Positions 18,765 to 28,214 of a stretch of DNA of 64,000 nt are shown piece by piece. This stretch comes from Gloeocapsa sp. DLM2.Bin57 (GTDB taxonomy: Bacteria > Cyanobacteriota > Cyanobacteriia > Cyanobacteriales > Gloeocapsaceae). A program made the position numbers and the translations under genes. The stretch is from positions 62,001 through 126,000 of the forward strand of contig RECR01000066.1 in assembly GCA_007693955.1 (NCBI GenBank), read 5' to 3'. Each line of letters begins with the position of its first letter. Position 1 is the first letter of the stretch. A model generated the notes under the pieces. It was given only the letters and a program-made list of their open reading frames with translations, was not told where the DNA came from and did not search any database.

Positions 18765-20279
18765 ATGACTATTACCACTCGTAAATATAAATCTACACAT
18801 AATCGGATTTGGTTTGAGAAGATCATGGCTATTTTAGCTCTGATTAATCTTATTTTAGTCTTTTTTGACTTAACTTATATTCCCTTACGGGATTTTTGGT
18901 TACAGGGAAGACTGCAAGTTTTTGTCAAACTAGGTACATTAGAGTATGAAATACCTAATCCTCCTCTGAAGGTTTTACCCTTTAATATTACTCCATATTA
19001 TGATTTAGTGAAAGGAATTGAACCTGAACGTTTTACCAGTGATTATTTACAAACCGTTGCTGAATTAAGACAACTTTTAGAAGAAAATGAGGTAAATCCT
19101 GCTCCTGAAAATATTGTTCGTATTGATACTCTCTTAGCAGATTTAAGAGAAAAAAGTGAGCAAATGATTGCTAATGATCCTTTTTCTGCTGCTAATAAAA
19201 CTGGTACGTTAGAGAGAATAAAACGCAAAATGCGTTTACACATTTTTGGTAATAAACAGGCTTCAGCTACCCAATCATTCAATATTTTTTGGTCTCGGAG
19301 TCACTTATTAACTAATCACCAACAAGAATTAGATTTTTTTTACGAACAAATTGAACCATTAATAGCGACTAATTATTTTAGACCTGTAGGAGAAACGGGA
19401 CAACCAGTTGATAACTTTGGTTTAATAGATTTCCCTTTTGGGTTAATTTTCTTCGCTGAATTTCTCTTAAGAACATTGATTATTAGTCGTCGTTATACCG
19501 GTGTAAATTGGCTTGACGCGATGTTATGGCGTTGGTATGATGTGTTTTTATTTTTACCAGTTTTTCGCACTTTGCGGGTAATTCCTGTAATTATTCGTTT
19601 GAGTCAAGCTAAATTATTAGACTTACGTCGAGTCCAAAGACAAGTTAGTCAAGGTTTTGTAGCTAATATCGCGGGAGATATCACCGAAGTGGTGGTAATC
19701 CAAATCATTAATCAACTGCAAAATTCAGTCAGAAGAGGAGAATTAGCTAATTTTATCTCTCAATATAATGACCAACAATATATTGATTTAAATGATATTG
19801 ATGAGACGAAAGAAATAGTTAAATTAGTCTCTAATCTGATGGTGAGGGAAGTTTTACCTAAACTAGAAACAGATATAGAAGCATTATTTCAACATATTTT
19901 AGGTCAAGGTTTAAAAGAATCTCCAGCTTGGCAAAGTATAGCTAAATTACCAGGAGCAGAACAAGTCAATAAAGGAATAAGTGAACAAATAGCTAAACAA
20001 GTTTATCAAAATGTTTATAATGTTTTATTCGTTATCGTTGAAGAAGATCCTGTATATGATCAAATCTTAGAAAAACTCTTAAAAGATTTTCGTAAAATTA
20101 TGACTTCAGAAATGCAAGCACAAAAAAGTATGAAAAAGATCGAATATCTGATCACTGCTTTATTAGAAGAGGTTAAAGTGAATTATGTAGAGCGTCTCGC
20201 TGAAGATAATATAGAGGATATCTTAGAACAGAAACGCGCTTTACTGCAAACTATTAAAGAAGTAAATTATGACAGATAA
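18765..20279 (+). CDS. Conserved membrane protein of unknown function
   Basis: 504 aa. One hydrophobic segment near residues 20-45, a soluble loop, then two to three more around residues 220-290 (FGLIFFAEFLLRTLIISRRY, WYDVFLFLPVFRTLRVIPVI), with a basic, amphipathic stretch after them that recalls S4-S5-like regions of ion channels without a recognisable pore. The C-terminal 200 residues are predicted helical and soluble. It overlaps the next gene by 11 bases. Confidence 0.72.
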   Translation: MTITTRKYKSTHNRIWFEKIMAILALINLILVFFDLTYIPLRDFWLQGRLQVFVKLGTLEYEIPNPPLKVLPFNITPYYDLVKGIEPERFTSDYLQTVAELRQLLEENEVNPAPENIVRIDTLLADLREKSEQMIANDPFSAANKTGTLERIKRKMRLHIFGNKQASATQSFNIFWSRSHLLTNHQQELDFFYEQIEPLIATNYFRPVGETGQPVDNFGLIDFPFGLIFFAEFLLRTLIISRRYTGVNWLDAMLWRWYDVFLFLPVFRTLRVIPVIIRLSQAKLLDLRRVQRQVSQGFVANIAGDITEVVVIQIINQLQNSVRRGELANFISQYNDQQYIDLNDIDETKEIVKLVSNLMVREVLPKLETDIEALFQHILGQGLKESPAWQSIAKLPGAEQVNKGISEQIAKQVYQNVYNVLFVIVEEDPVYDQILEKLLKDFRKIMTSEMQAQKSMKKIEYLITALLEEVKVNYVERLAEDNIEDILEQKRALLQTIKEVNYDR

Positions 20280-20982
20280 AAGTAATTGGGTTGATGAAGA
20301 TTCCAGCGAATCCTACTATAGTAAACCTACTCCCCCTAATCAACTAAAACCTATATCTAAAGGAAAGAGTAAAACTCTAGTCATGGTAGAAACCGCTTTT
20401 TTAGCGAGTACTTCTGCTTTGATTTGGTTGATTAACTATTATTTTCCTCTAGGTCCAATTTTAAGGCTATTTTTTCCGATTCCCATCGCTTTGATTTACC
20501 TACGTCAAGGTCAACGGGCGGCTTGGATGGCTACTTTAGTGACTAGTTTGTTATTATCTGTTTTAATGGGACCTGTGCGCAGTATCGTATTTTTGATACC
20601 CTATGGCTTAATGGGAGTACAATTAGGCTTATTTTGGCGACGGGGTGCGACTTGGAATTTTTCGCTAATTGTGGGTGGAATTATTGGGACTTTTGGGGTT
20701 TTCTTCCGTGTCGCGTTGTTTTCTCTCTTTCTTGGGGAGGACTTGTGGAGTTATTTTATGGTACAAATCACGGAATTAGCTAACTGGATTTTTCTCAAAT
20801 TAGGGTTATTGATTGAACCTAGTTTGTGGATGATTGAGTTATTAGCATTGGTGATGATTTTTATCAGTAATATTATCTATGTGCTGACGGTACATTTAGC
20901 AGCGTTACTGGTTTTAGATAAGTTGGGTAACCCCATTCCTCGTCCTCCTGAATGGTTAAAAACGATCCTAGACTATGATTAA
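20269..20982 (+). CDS. DUF2232 membrane protein
   Basis: 237 aa. A polar ~40-residue N-terminus precedes about six hydrophobic segments. The FPIPIALIYLRQGQRAAWMAT and GPVRSIVFLIPYGLMG motifs match DUF2232, whose members resemble membrane substrate-binding (S) components of ECF transporters. It overlaps the CobT-like gene by 8 bases, suggesting coupled translation. Confidence 0.82.
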   Translation: MTDKSNWVDEDSSESYYSKPTPPNQLKPISKGKSKTLVMVETAFLASTSALIWLINYYFPLGPILRLFFPIPIALIYLRQGQRAAWMATLVTSLLLSVLMGPVRSIVFLIPYGLMGVQLGLFWRRGATWNFSLIVGGIIGTFGVFFRVALFSLFLGEDLWSYFMVQITELANWIFLKLGLLIEPSLWMIELLALVMIFISNIIYVLTVHLAALLVLDKLGNPIPRPPEWLKTILDYD

Positions 20983-22057
20983 GGTTTATCACTCTCTAGA
21001 GCAAGGAAAAGCGTGGTTAGAGCGTCATCAAGGTAAAAAACCTGTGTTTGCTTGTATATTGGGTTTTACCGCTACAGGATTGTTAGAGGGAATTTCTGCC
21101 GCGGGTGCTACTCCTGCTCAACGTCAATATACAGCGATCGCCGATGCTGAGTTTTTAATCAATGGACCTGGTGTGACTCCTTGTTACCCTTTACCTCCTT
21201 TAGATGTAGGTGCATCTCCTGCTTTAATTAGTCGTGCTGTAGTTAGTGCTTTAGATATTCCTGTTTATTTATTTAACGCTGGGTTACCTACTCCTCCTGT
21301 AGTTTTTAATATTAATCTAGGTGGTATGCCTGCTCTTTGTGTAAGTTCTGGTAAAGCTTTACCTGTTGAGGTAGTAAAACATCTTTTTAACCAGGGTTTA
21401 AGTTGGGGTGAGAAATTAGCCCAAGAGCATGATTATGTTATTATTGGAGAGTGTGTGGTAGGTGGAACTACGACAGCTTTGGCTTTATTGACAGCTTTAG
21501 GAATTGAGGCTAAAGATAAAGTTAATAGTAGTCATCGTCGCTGTAATCACGCGCAAAAATGGTCAATCGTACAACAGGGTTTAGAGGGGTTAACAATACC
21601 TCTGTCTCCTTTATTAGGGGTAGCGACAGTAGGTGATCCAATGCAAATCGTAGCTGCGGGAATGGCGATCGCCGCTAGTCGTTATACTGGTGTAATGCTC
21701 GCAGGTGGTACACAAATGTTAGCTGTTTATGCTTTAATTAATGCTTTAAACCTAGAAATGAGACTAGAATACATTACCATTGGTACAACTCGTTGGGTTG
21801 TGGAAGATTCTACAGGAGATACTGTCGGTTTAGCTAAAACTATAGAATCATTTTATCAATTACAGGGTTTACCTGTAATAGCGACTCAACTCAATTTTAC
21901 CCATTCTCGCTATGAAACTCTCAGAGCTTATGAAAGGGGTTATGTTAAAGAAGGAGTAGGTGCAGGTGGTTGTGCGATCGCTGCTCATCTTGCTCAAAAT
22001 TGGTCTCAAGTTGAGCTATTAGAAGCTATAGAAGCTGTAGCTAGTGGTTTAAGCTAA
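20975..22057 (+). CDS. CobT-like nicotinate mononucleotide phosphoribosyltransferase (UPF0284/TIGR00303 type)
   Basis: 360 aa of the cyanobacterial/archaeal CobT-like family, related to the enzyme that activates the lower ligand base of cobamides. Conserved glycine-rich segments: ILGFTATGLLEGISAAGATP at ~28-47, EFLINGPG, VIIGECVVGGTTTALALLTALG, and MLAGGTQMLAVYAL. Cyanobacteria make pseudocobalamin, so adenine activation would be the expected role; this is inference. Tail-to-tail 4-base overlap with the coiled-coil gene. Confidence 0.85.
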   Translation: MIKVYHSLEQGKAWLERHQGKKPVFACILGFTATGLLEGISAAGATPAQRQYTAIADAEFLINGPGVTPCYPLPPLDVGASPALISRAVVSALDIPVYLFNAGLPTPPVVFNINLGGMPALCVSSGKALPVEVVKHLFNQGLSWGEKLAQEHDYVIIGECVVGGTTTALALLTALGIEAKDKVNSSHRRCNHAQKWSIVQQGLEGLTIPLSPLLGVATVGDPMQIVAAGMAIAASRYTGVMLAGGTQMLAVYALINALNLEMRLEYITIGTTRWVVEDSTGDTVGLAKTIESFYQLQGLPVIATQLNFTHSRYETLRAYERGYVKEGVGAGGCAIAAHLAQNWSQVELLEAIEAVASGLS

Positions 22058-22401
22058 ATTTTGCTTCTCACGGCTAATAATTGTTCTTCGAGGGCAGCGA
22101 TACGATGGTAAGATGCGGTTAACTGCGCGGTTAGTCTCTGAATCTGAACATCTGGTGAGAGTAATTCTTCTAAATCAGATTTTTGATAATGTTCTTGACC
22201 ATTGTCATTATCGTCTAAAATATCTTTATGTTTATTCTTTTGAGTTGTTTTTTGTTTTTTATAGCTAGTATAATTACTGACAGGGGTTTGTTTAGAGTCT
22301 TTGAGCAAACGTTCTAATTTATTGCTCAAGCCTTCGATAGTGCGGTAAAGTTGGTCAACTTTGTAGTGTAATTCGAGAATTTGCCTCTGCATTGATTCCA
22401 T
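22054..22401 (-). CDS. Small coiled-coil protein of unknown function
   Basis: 115 aa. The N-terminal ~35 residues (ILELHYKVDQLYRTIEGLSN) and the C-terminal ~30 (RLTAQLTASYHRIAALEEQL) are heptad-like helices, separated by a charged Lys/Asp-rich linker. No family recognised. Divergent from the binding-protein gene at 22490. Confidence 0.6.
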   Translation of the reverse strand: MESMQRQILELHYKVDQLYRTIEGLSNKLERLLKDSKQTPVSNYTSYKKQKTTQKNKHKDILDDNDNGQEHYQKSDLEELLSPDVQIQRLTAQLTASYHRIAALEEQLLAVRSKI

Positions 22402-22489
22402 AGTTATTCTATTATTTAACTGGTTACTGCTATCCTAATCATACTTTTGGGTTAAATAGCAACTATTTCTGATTAATTTAATATTCCTA

Positions 22490-23566
22490 ATGTTAACTCG
22501 TCGCTCTTTATTAATTGGTTTAAGTGGTATCGTAGCAGCTAATCTTTTAACAAGTTGTCAAAATAAGCACAATGGTTTACGGGTATCTCTGTTGAGAAGT
22601 TCTATTCCTGCGCAACTTTTAACTAAATTTCGTCAGGGAGTAGATCAAGATAGATTGATTAATTTTCAACTAGAAACTAGTTTAGACAACCTCTGGGAAT
22701 TACTAGTTAATCAAGAAGCAAGTTTAGTTACTCTTGGGGATACTTGGTTAGAAAAAGCGATTAGAGAAAATTTAGTACAACCTCTAAGTAAAGAGGAGTT
22801 AAGCAATTGGCAACAATTACCCTCTAACTATCAACAGTTGGTAACTCGCGATCGCCTTGGTTATCCTAACCCTAATGGGCAAATTTGGGGAGCACCTTAC
22901 CGCTGGGGTACAATGATGATCGCTTATCGCAGTGATTATTTAAGTAAATTAGGTATTACCCCTAATGATTGGGGTGATTTATGGCGAGAAGAATTGCGCG
23001 ATCGCTTTTCTTTACCTAATGATCCTCGGGAGGTTATTGGTTTAACCCTGAAAAAACTAGGTTATTCCTATAATCAAGAAAATTTAACAGCTATACCCCA
23101 ATTAAAACCCGAATTAGAACGATTACATCAACAAGTTAAGTTTTATAGTTCTGACTCTTATTTACAACCGTTAATTATGGGTGATACCTGGTTAGCTGTA
23201 GGGTGGTCAACAGATATTATACCCTTAGCCAAAAATTATAGCAGAATTGAGGCGGTTATACCCTCTTCGGGAACGTCTCTTTGGGTAGATGTTTGGGTTA
23301 AAGCAACTCAAGAAAATCATCAAGATACTAATATAATTAAACAATGGCTTGATTTCTGTTGGCAACCCCAAGCCGTTGAAGCTATTACCCGTTTGACTGA
23401 TGCTGCTTCTCCGATGATTTTAAATAATCCTATCGCTGCGGAAATAGATAAACCTTTAGTAGTTGTTGACGAGAATATTTTAGAACGTAGCGAGTTTTTA
23501 TTACCTTTATCTGCTGCTACTTTAGAGGAGTATCGACATCTTTGGGAAGCGGTAGTGTTGGGATAA
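22490..23566 (+). CDS. PotD-like extracellular solute-binding lipoprotein
   Basis: 358 aa. The N-terminus combines a twin-arginine-like TRRSLL with a lipobox LLTSCQ, so export and lipid anchoring are likely. The body resembles spermidine/putrescine-type binding proteins (WGAPYRWGTMMIAYRSD, MGDTWLAVGWSTD, W-DFCWQPQAV). No permease or ATPase gene is adjacent. Ligand is inferred from the family and unproven. Confidence 0.82.
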   Translation: MLTRRSLLIGLSGIVAANLLTSCQNKHNGLRVSLLRSSIPAQLLTKFRQGVDQDRLINFQLETSLDNLWELLVNQEASLVTLGDTWLEKAIRENLVQPLSKEELSNWQQLPSNYQQLVTRDRLGYPNPNGQIWGAPYRWGTMMIAYRSDYLSKLGITPNDWGDLWREELRDRFSLPNDPREVIGLTLKKLGYSYNQENLTAIPQLKPELERLHQQVKFYSSDSYLQPLIMGDTWLAVGWSTDIIPLAKNYSRIEAVIPSSGTSLWVDVWVKATQENHQDTNIIKQWLDFCWQPQAVEAITRLTDAASPMILNNPIAAEIDKPLVVVDENILERSEFLLPLSAATLEEYRHLWEAVVLG

Positions 23567-23603
23567 TCTTAAAAACAAAGCAAATTAATTGCCTGTTGCT
23601 TGG

Positions 23604-23634
23604 CTATAACCAATAAGATTATTAAATAACTATA
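23604..23634. repeat. 31-bp direct repeat, copy 1
   Basis: Perfect 31-base match to 24617-24647. It starts CTATAACCAATAAG, and its core AATAAGATTATT is an inverted repeat. It lies 14 bases before the DUF4351 gene. Confidence 0.9.
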
Positions 23635-23648
23635 GAGATCATTTTACC

Positions 23649-24530
23649 TTGACTAGATTTATCTATGACCAATTTAATAAAGATTATCTCGAAACCCTTT
23701 TAACTCCTTATGGAGAAGTACAAGTGGCTAAACAACTTTCTGACGAAATCAGAGAAATCGACCTTTATTTTAACCCCACCGTTGCGACACTTCCTACTGA
23801 ATTGGGTATCCTAGCTAAACTAGCAGCGACAAAGTCTCTATTTGAACCTTACCGTAATCCCGTTACTCCTAGAGAAATTGGCGATTGTCTGCTCAAACTT
23901 TTAGCCGTTAGAGCACAATTATACCGTGAAGGTAACCGAAATAAGCAAACTATCTTAGATTCAGACTTACCCCGACTCTGGATTATTACCCCAACAGCGT
24001 CTAAAGCAATACTGAGTCAATGTGGTGGAGAGATTCAATCCGATTGGGGAGAAGGTATCTACTTTTTGGCTAATCTATTAAGAGCGGCTATAATAGTGAT
24101 ACACCAGTTACCCTCTACTAGTGAGACTTTATGGTTAAGATTATTAGGAAGGGGAAAAGTACAACAACGAGCAATAGAAGAGTTAATCAACTTATCTCCA
24201 GATAATCCTCTTAAATCAGTTATTCTAGAGATACTCTATACCTTACAAAAGAATTTAGAAGTTAATCAACCAAGTACAAACACAGAAGAGAGTGAGTTAA
24301 TCATGAGACTAGCACCATTATATCAAGAAGATAGAGCCAGAGCTAAAACTGAAGAGGCTTTAAGTCTAATTCAGCGATTATTAACTAAAAAATTAGGAAA
24401 TATTAACCCTGATTTAATAACAACAATTTCTCAATTAAATTTAGAATCTTTAGAGACATTAGCCGAAGATTTAATGGATTTTACTAGTCAAGCAGATTTA
24501 GAGAATTGGTTGAGAAATAAAATAATTTAG
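23649..24530 (+). CDS. DUF4351-containing protein (Rpn/PD-(D/E)XK-like family)
   Basis: 293 aa, starting with TTG; no ATG fits. The C-terminal ~60 residues (LIQRLLTKKLGNINPDLITT and LESLETLAEDLMDF) are a DUF4351 domain, which normally caps Rpn-type nuclease/putative transposase proteins in cyanobacteria. The N-terminal ~230 residues are the diverged body (YGEVQVAKQLSDEIREIDLYF); the catalytic residues of an active nuclease are not obvious. The gene sits inside a 1-kb segment bounded by a perfect 31-bp direct repeat, so horizontal arrival is likely. Confidence 0.75.
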   Translation: MTRFIYDQFNKDYLETLLTPYGEVQVAKQLSDEIREIDLYFNPTVATLPTELGILAKLAATKSLFEPYRNPVTPREIGDCLLKLLAVRAQLYREGNRNKQTILDSDLPRLWIITPTASKAILSQCGGEIQSDWGEGIYFLANLLRAAIIVIHQLPSTSETLWLRLLGRGKVQQRAIEELINLSPDNPLKSVILEILYTLQKNLEVNQPSTNTEESELIMRLAPLYQEDRARAKTEEALSLIQRLLTKKLGNINPDLITTISQLNLESLETLAEDLMDFTSQADLENWLRNKII

Positions 24531-24535
24531 GGTTA

Positions 24536-24608
24536 GGTGGAACGGTGGAACGGTGTTATTCTGAATTAAGAATTAATTATTGTTTCCTACACCCTACACC
24601 CTACACCC
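24536..24608. repeat. Short tandem repeats (octamer and heptamer)
   Basis: GGTGGAAC is repeated 2.5 times at 24536-24555, and CCTACAC three times at 24586-24606. Short tandemly repeated repetitive sequences of this kind are common between cyanobacterial genes. Here they lie between the DUF4351 stop and the second copy of the 31-bp repeat. Confidence 0.8.
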
Positions 24609-24616
24609 TCTCTTCC

Positions 24617-24647
24617 CTATAACCAATAAGATTATTAAATAACTATA
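24617..24647. repeat. 31-bp direct repeat, copy 2
   Basis: Identical to 23604-23634 over 31 bases in the same orientation; flanking bases differ on both sides. It marks the right boundary of the DUF4351 segment and lies 40 bases from the amine oxidase relic. Confidence 0.9.
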
Positions 24648-24687
24648 TAATGCCGAGAAAACCATAAAACTTATAATGTCAAATTTC

Positions 24688-25440
24688 TTAACCAATTTCT
24701 CTGATAATAATCTGAGCAGCTAATCTACCCGTTTGAGCAGCACCATTCATATAACCGTAAAATTCATCGCTGAAATTTTCTCCTGCGAAAATCAGTTGAT
24801 CTACTCTTACTTCTTGGGATATTTCCCCATCTTCTTCTACATAAAAAAATTCACTAAACTCAGTTAATTGTCCAGGTTTAAAACTAGTATAACTACCTTG
24901 AGAGAGAGGATTAGATGTCCATTGAGTTTTCTTCATAATCGCTGTAAATCAAGCCTGAATCTTCCCCTATTTGTGTAGCAATTGGGGTTAATGCTTCTAC
25001 TAGTTCAGCTTCAGAAAGACTGCGACCATCGAGATAATATTTAACCAAAGGATAATCAAGAGATTCTGCGTGTTCGTTACGATTAAATAATTTTAGTTGA
25101 AAATCATCAATTAAGCTAAGCATATCTTGGTGATTTACATTAATAAAAGACCCGCCTAAATCTGATACTAAGTCTTTACCTACTCTAGAAGTAATTGAAA
25201 TAACTCTTCCTCCTAAGCGATTATTCGCTTCATAAACTGTTGCTTTGATACCGTTTTTTTGTAGTTGATAAGCTGCGTTTAAACCTGCTAAACCACCCCC
25301 AGCGATCGCCACATGAGGAGGACTCTGACTATTTACGGGTAATCTCGGAGATACTAGACTGGTAGTTATGGCTGTAGCTGTGGCTAAAGTAACTTTTTTC
25401 AGGAATTTACGTCTGGTGTAGGCTTTTTTGAGTAGTTTCT
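24688..25440 (-). pseudogene. Flavin amine oxidase, internally deleted and frameshifted
   Basis: Two fragments of one FAD-dependent monoamine oxidase. The N-terminal one has a twin-arginine-like leader (TRRKFLKKVTLATATAITTS) and the dinucleotide-binding motif IAGGGLAGLNAAYQL, with EANNRLGGRV and LGGSFIN, and ends at 24911. The C-terminal one (24936-24688) is in another frame and has the FAD-binding end IFAGENFSDEFYGYMNGAAQ. Family members are roughly 450-500 aa; here some 250 residues in the middle are gone. No ATG, GTG or TTG precedes the leader in frame; only GTG 25312, inside the FAD fold, is available. Clearly non-functional as an oxidase. Confidence 0.85.
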
Positions 25441-25586
25441 GTAGTTGAATAGTTAAAATACTATTACAATTAATGAGTATTTAAGCTTACTTTTATTGGA
25501 TTAAATATTAAATTTTTATAACTAAAACAATCTCTTGATTAATTAATAGTAGAATAAAAAATAACGTGACTAATTTGATTAGAATC

Positions 25587-25946
25587 ATGAAAGTTATATT
25601 AGCAAGTGTATTATTACTAAACCTGGGGTTAAATTCTGTACCTGTTTTAGCCCAAACAGAAACTCAACCAATACCAGTAACCGAGGTAGAGGAATTAAAA
25701 CCAGTAGAAGGATCAGCCGCGGATTTAGCTAATCTAGACGGTATAAACAATCAAACGGATAGTTGGAGTGTAGGTGGTGATAACTATCCCAATAATGAAG
25801 CGCCTACTTATCAAATGAGAACAGAATCAAAAGATAGCTTGATTATCTTTGAACAAAACCAGCCAAACCCTTATGAGTGGGAAAAACAGAATCATGGAGA
25901 TGTACCTAGTCAGGGTGGGACAGTACCTCTATCGAGATTTCGTTGA
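25587..25946 (+). CDS. Secreted protein of unknown function
   Basis: 119 aa from the ATG at 25587, which places a clean signal peptide (MKVILASVLLLNLGLNSVPV, cleavage after VLAQ) at the N-terminus; a GTG at 25566 would add seven residues. The mature part is short, acidic and Asn/Gln/Pro-rich (NNQTDSWSVGGDNYPNNEAP) with no recognised domain. Confidence 0.6.
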   Translation: MKVILASVLLLNLGLNSVPVLAQTETQPIPVTEVEELKPVEGSAADLANLDGINNQTDSWSVGGDNYPNNEAPTYQMRTESKDSLIIFEQNQPNPYEWEKQNHGDVPSQGGTVPLSRFR

Positions 25947-26008
25947 GATATAGCGAGTTACTAATTGTAATAATGCTATAATCACCAAAAATTAGTAACT
26001 TTGGCTGG

Positions 26009-27712
26009 ATGAATCGAATTAACCTGACTGTTGTTAAAAGATTTTGGGCGATCGCTAAACTTTATTGGTTAGGAGAAGAAAAAAAAGGCGCACTCACCCT
26101 GTTAGCTTTATTAGCTGTCTTATTAGTAGCCTATACCCAATTGAGTGTACAGTTAAATACTCAACAGGGTGAGCTTTTTTCGGCTTTGTCTCAACAGGAT
26201 ACCTCTAGATTTTGGCGCACTGTCTGGATATACTTAGGGGTGTTAGTAGTGTATGTACCCCTGTTTGCTGGATTTAGTTATTTACAAAGAAGGTTAGGTT
26301 TATATTGGCGACGTTGGTTAACTTATCATTTCTTGGGTAAATATTTTGGTAATCGGGCTTTTTATAATCTTAGTCATGCTTATAATGATATAGATAACCC
26401 TGACCAACGTATCTCAGAAGATATCCGCAGTTTTTCGCAAGATTCTCTGTTATTTTTATTAGTTTTTGCTCAATCAATTTTACAGATAATCGCCTTTAGT
26501 GTAGTTCTCTGGAAAATATCCCAACCTTTAGTAATTTTTTTGATAGGTTATGGTGTAATAGGCACAATCGTAACGGTTGTCGTGTTTGGTAAAAAACTAA
26601 TTAAACTTAATTTTAACCAACTGAAAAAAGAAGCAAATTTTAGGTTTGGGTTAGTCAGAGTTAGGGAAAATGCCGAGTCCATCGCTTTTTACCGTGGAGA
26701 AAATAGAGAAAATAACCAGGTAAAAAGAAGTTTTGTGGAAGTCTTTGATAATTTTAATCTCTTGATTATCTGGCAAGAAATTTATTTAGGCATCTTTACA
26801 AATACCTATGAATTTTTACCCTATATTATTCCCGCTTTAATTATTGGACCGAGTATTTTAAACGGGGATTTAGAAGTAGGGAAACTACAAGAATCTACGG
26901 GAGCATTTTTGCGGGTGTTTTTCTCCCTTAATATAATTGTAAGCCGTTTCCAATCTCTAACTAGTTTCGCTGCGGGGATTAATCGTCTTTATTCCTTTGA
27001 AGAGTATCTCTCCAAACCTCAGTCGATTTCCGAAACTAATGGTTATGATACGATCGAAACAATCATTAAACCGAGTTTGAGTTTTGATAATTTAACCCTA
27101 CAAACCCCTAATTATCAAAGAACATTGATTAAGGATCTTTCTTTAAGTTTACAACCAGGACAGGGTTTATTGATTATGGGTGCGAGTGGTTGTGGGAAAA
27201 GTTCTCTGTTAAGGGCGATCGCCGGTTTATGGAATTCTGGAAGTGGGAAGATTAATCGTCCTGATTTAGATGATATCTTGTTTCTGCCCCAACGTCCCTA
27301 TATGATTTTAGGAAGTCTAAAAGAACAATTACTTTACCCCAAGGGTAACCTAGAGATAGAAGAGTGGGAGTTAGAAAAAATCCTCAACTTAGTTAACCTT
27401 CCTGATTTAATCAGTAGATTTGGTAGTTTAGAGATAGAGAAAGACTGGGGAGATGTTTTATCGCTAGGGGAACAACAGAGAGTGGCTTTTGCGCGTATCT
27501 TAGTTACTAAACCCGCTTATGCTGTATTAGATGAAGCTACTAGCGCCTTAGATATTAATAACGAAGAAAGTCTCTACTCTCATTTAAGAAGTACGGGGAC
27601 AACCTATGTTAGTGTAGGACATCGTCCCACTTTAACTAAGTATCATGATTTGTTGTTAGAACTGTCTGAGGAGCAAATCTGGCAATTGAAACCACTTAAG
27701 AACTTAAGATAA
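26009..27712 (+). CDS. SbmA/BacA-like ABC transporter, permease and ATPase fused
   Basis: 567 aa. Six-helix membrane domain (~25-330) of the YddA/SbmA/ABCD type (YLQRRLGLYWRRWLTYHFLGKYF, NPDQRISEDIRSF, the EAA-like NAESIAFYRGE), then an ATPase with Walker A GASGCGKSS, signature LSLGEQQRVAFARI and Walker B YAVLDEATSALD. Relatives move peptides or very-long-chain acyl/vitamin substrates; substrate here is unknown. Works as a homodimer by family rule. Confidence 0.88.
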   Translation: MNRINLTVVKRFWAIAKLYWLGEEKKGALTLLALLAVLLVAYTQLSVQLNTQQGELFSALSQQDTSRFWRTVWIYLGVLVVYVPLFAGFSYLQRRLGLYWRRWLTYHFLGKYFGNRAFYNLSHAYNDIDNPDQRISEDIRSFSQDSLLFLLVFAQSILQIIAFSVVLWKISQPLVIFLIGYGVIGTIVTVVVFGKKLIKLNFNQLKKEANFRFGLVRVRENAESIAFYRGENRENNQVKRSFVEVFDNFNLLIIWQEIYLGIFTNTYEFLPYIIPALIIGPSILNGDLEVGKLQESTGAFLRVFFSLNIIVSRFQSLTSFAAGINRLYSFEEYLSKPQSISETNGYDTIETIIKPSLSFDNLTLQTPNYQRTLIKDLSLSLQPGQGLLIMGASGCGKSSLLRAIAGLWNSGSGKINRPDLDDILFLPQRPYMILGSLKEQLLYPKGNLEIEEWELEKILNLVNLPDLISRFGSLEIEKDWGDVLSLGEQQRVAFARILVTKPAYAVLDEATSALDINNEESLYSHLRSTGTTYVSVGHRPTLTKYHDLLLELSEEQIWQLKPLKNLR

Positions 27713-27781
27713 TTATTGCCTTTTCTCGGGGAATCTGGTAAGCTTTAGGGTAAAAAGTTAAGATCTAGAATCACTCTGACT

Positions 27782-28210
27782 ATGGTAGAAGAAGCTAAAC
27801 CCCAAAGCAAGCCACCCGCGGCTAAGAAAGCAAAACCTCCCGCATTAGAAGATAAACCCTTTGGGGAATTTATCGAACAGCATTTTTTAGGTGCGCTGGA
27901 AAAGGCTTTAAAGAGTGAAGGGATAGAAGATATTGAGCTAAAATTTACCCAAGATAGTTTACCCATAGCAGGGAATGGTCAGAACTGTTGGCAAGTACAA
28001 GGAAAGTTTCTAGATGGTCAACGTCGTTTTAATGTTTATTTTCTAGAAGAGAGTATCAGTGGTCAGAAGGCTTTTTCTTATAGTACATTCAATACCAGTC
28101 CTAGTACGATTGAGTCTTTTATGATTGATGAACGTAAAATCACTCTAGATTTGCTGGTTTTATATACTCTACAACGTCTGAATGGTCAAAAGTGGTTAAG
28201 TAGGAATTAA
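27782..28210 (+). CDS. DUF2996 protein
   Basis: 142 aa. Lys/Ala/Pro-rich N-terminal ~25 residues precede the DUF2996 domain (GEFIEQHFLGALEKALKSEG, CWQVQGKF, RRFNVYFLEESISGQKAF, the TFNTSPSTIESF motif). Conserved in cyanobacteria, function unknown. It is 5 bases upstream of the VOC gene. Confidence 0.82.
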   Translation: MVEEAKPQSKPPAAKKAKPPALEDKPFGEFIEQHFLGALEKALKSEGIEDIELKFTQDSLPIAGNGQNCWQVQGKFLDGQRRFNVYFLEESISGQKAFSYSTFNTSPSTIESFMIDERKITLDLLVLYTLQRLNGQKWLSRN

Positions 28211-28214
28211 ATTT

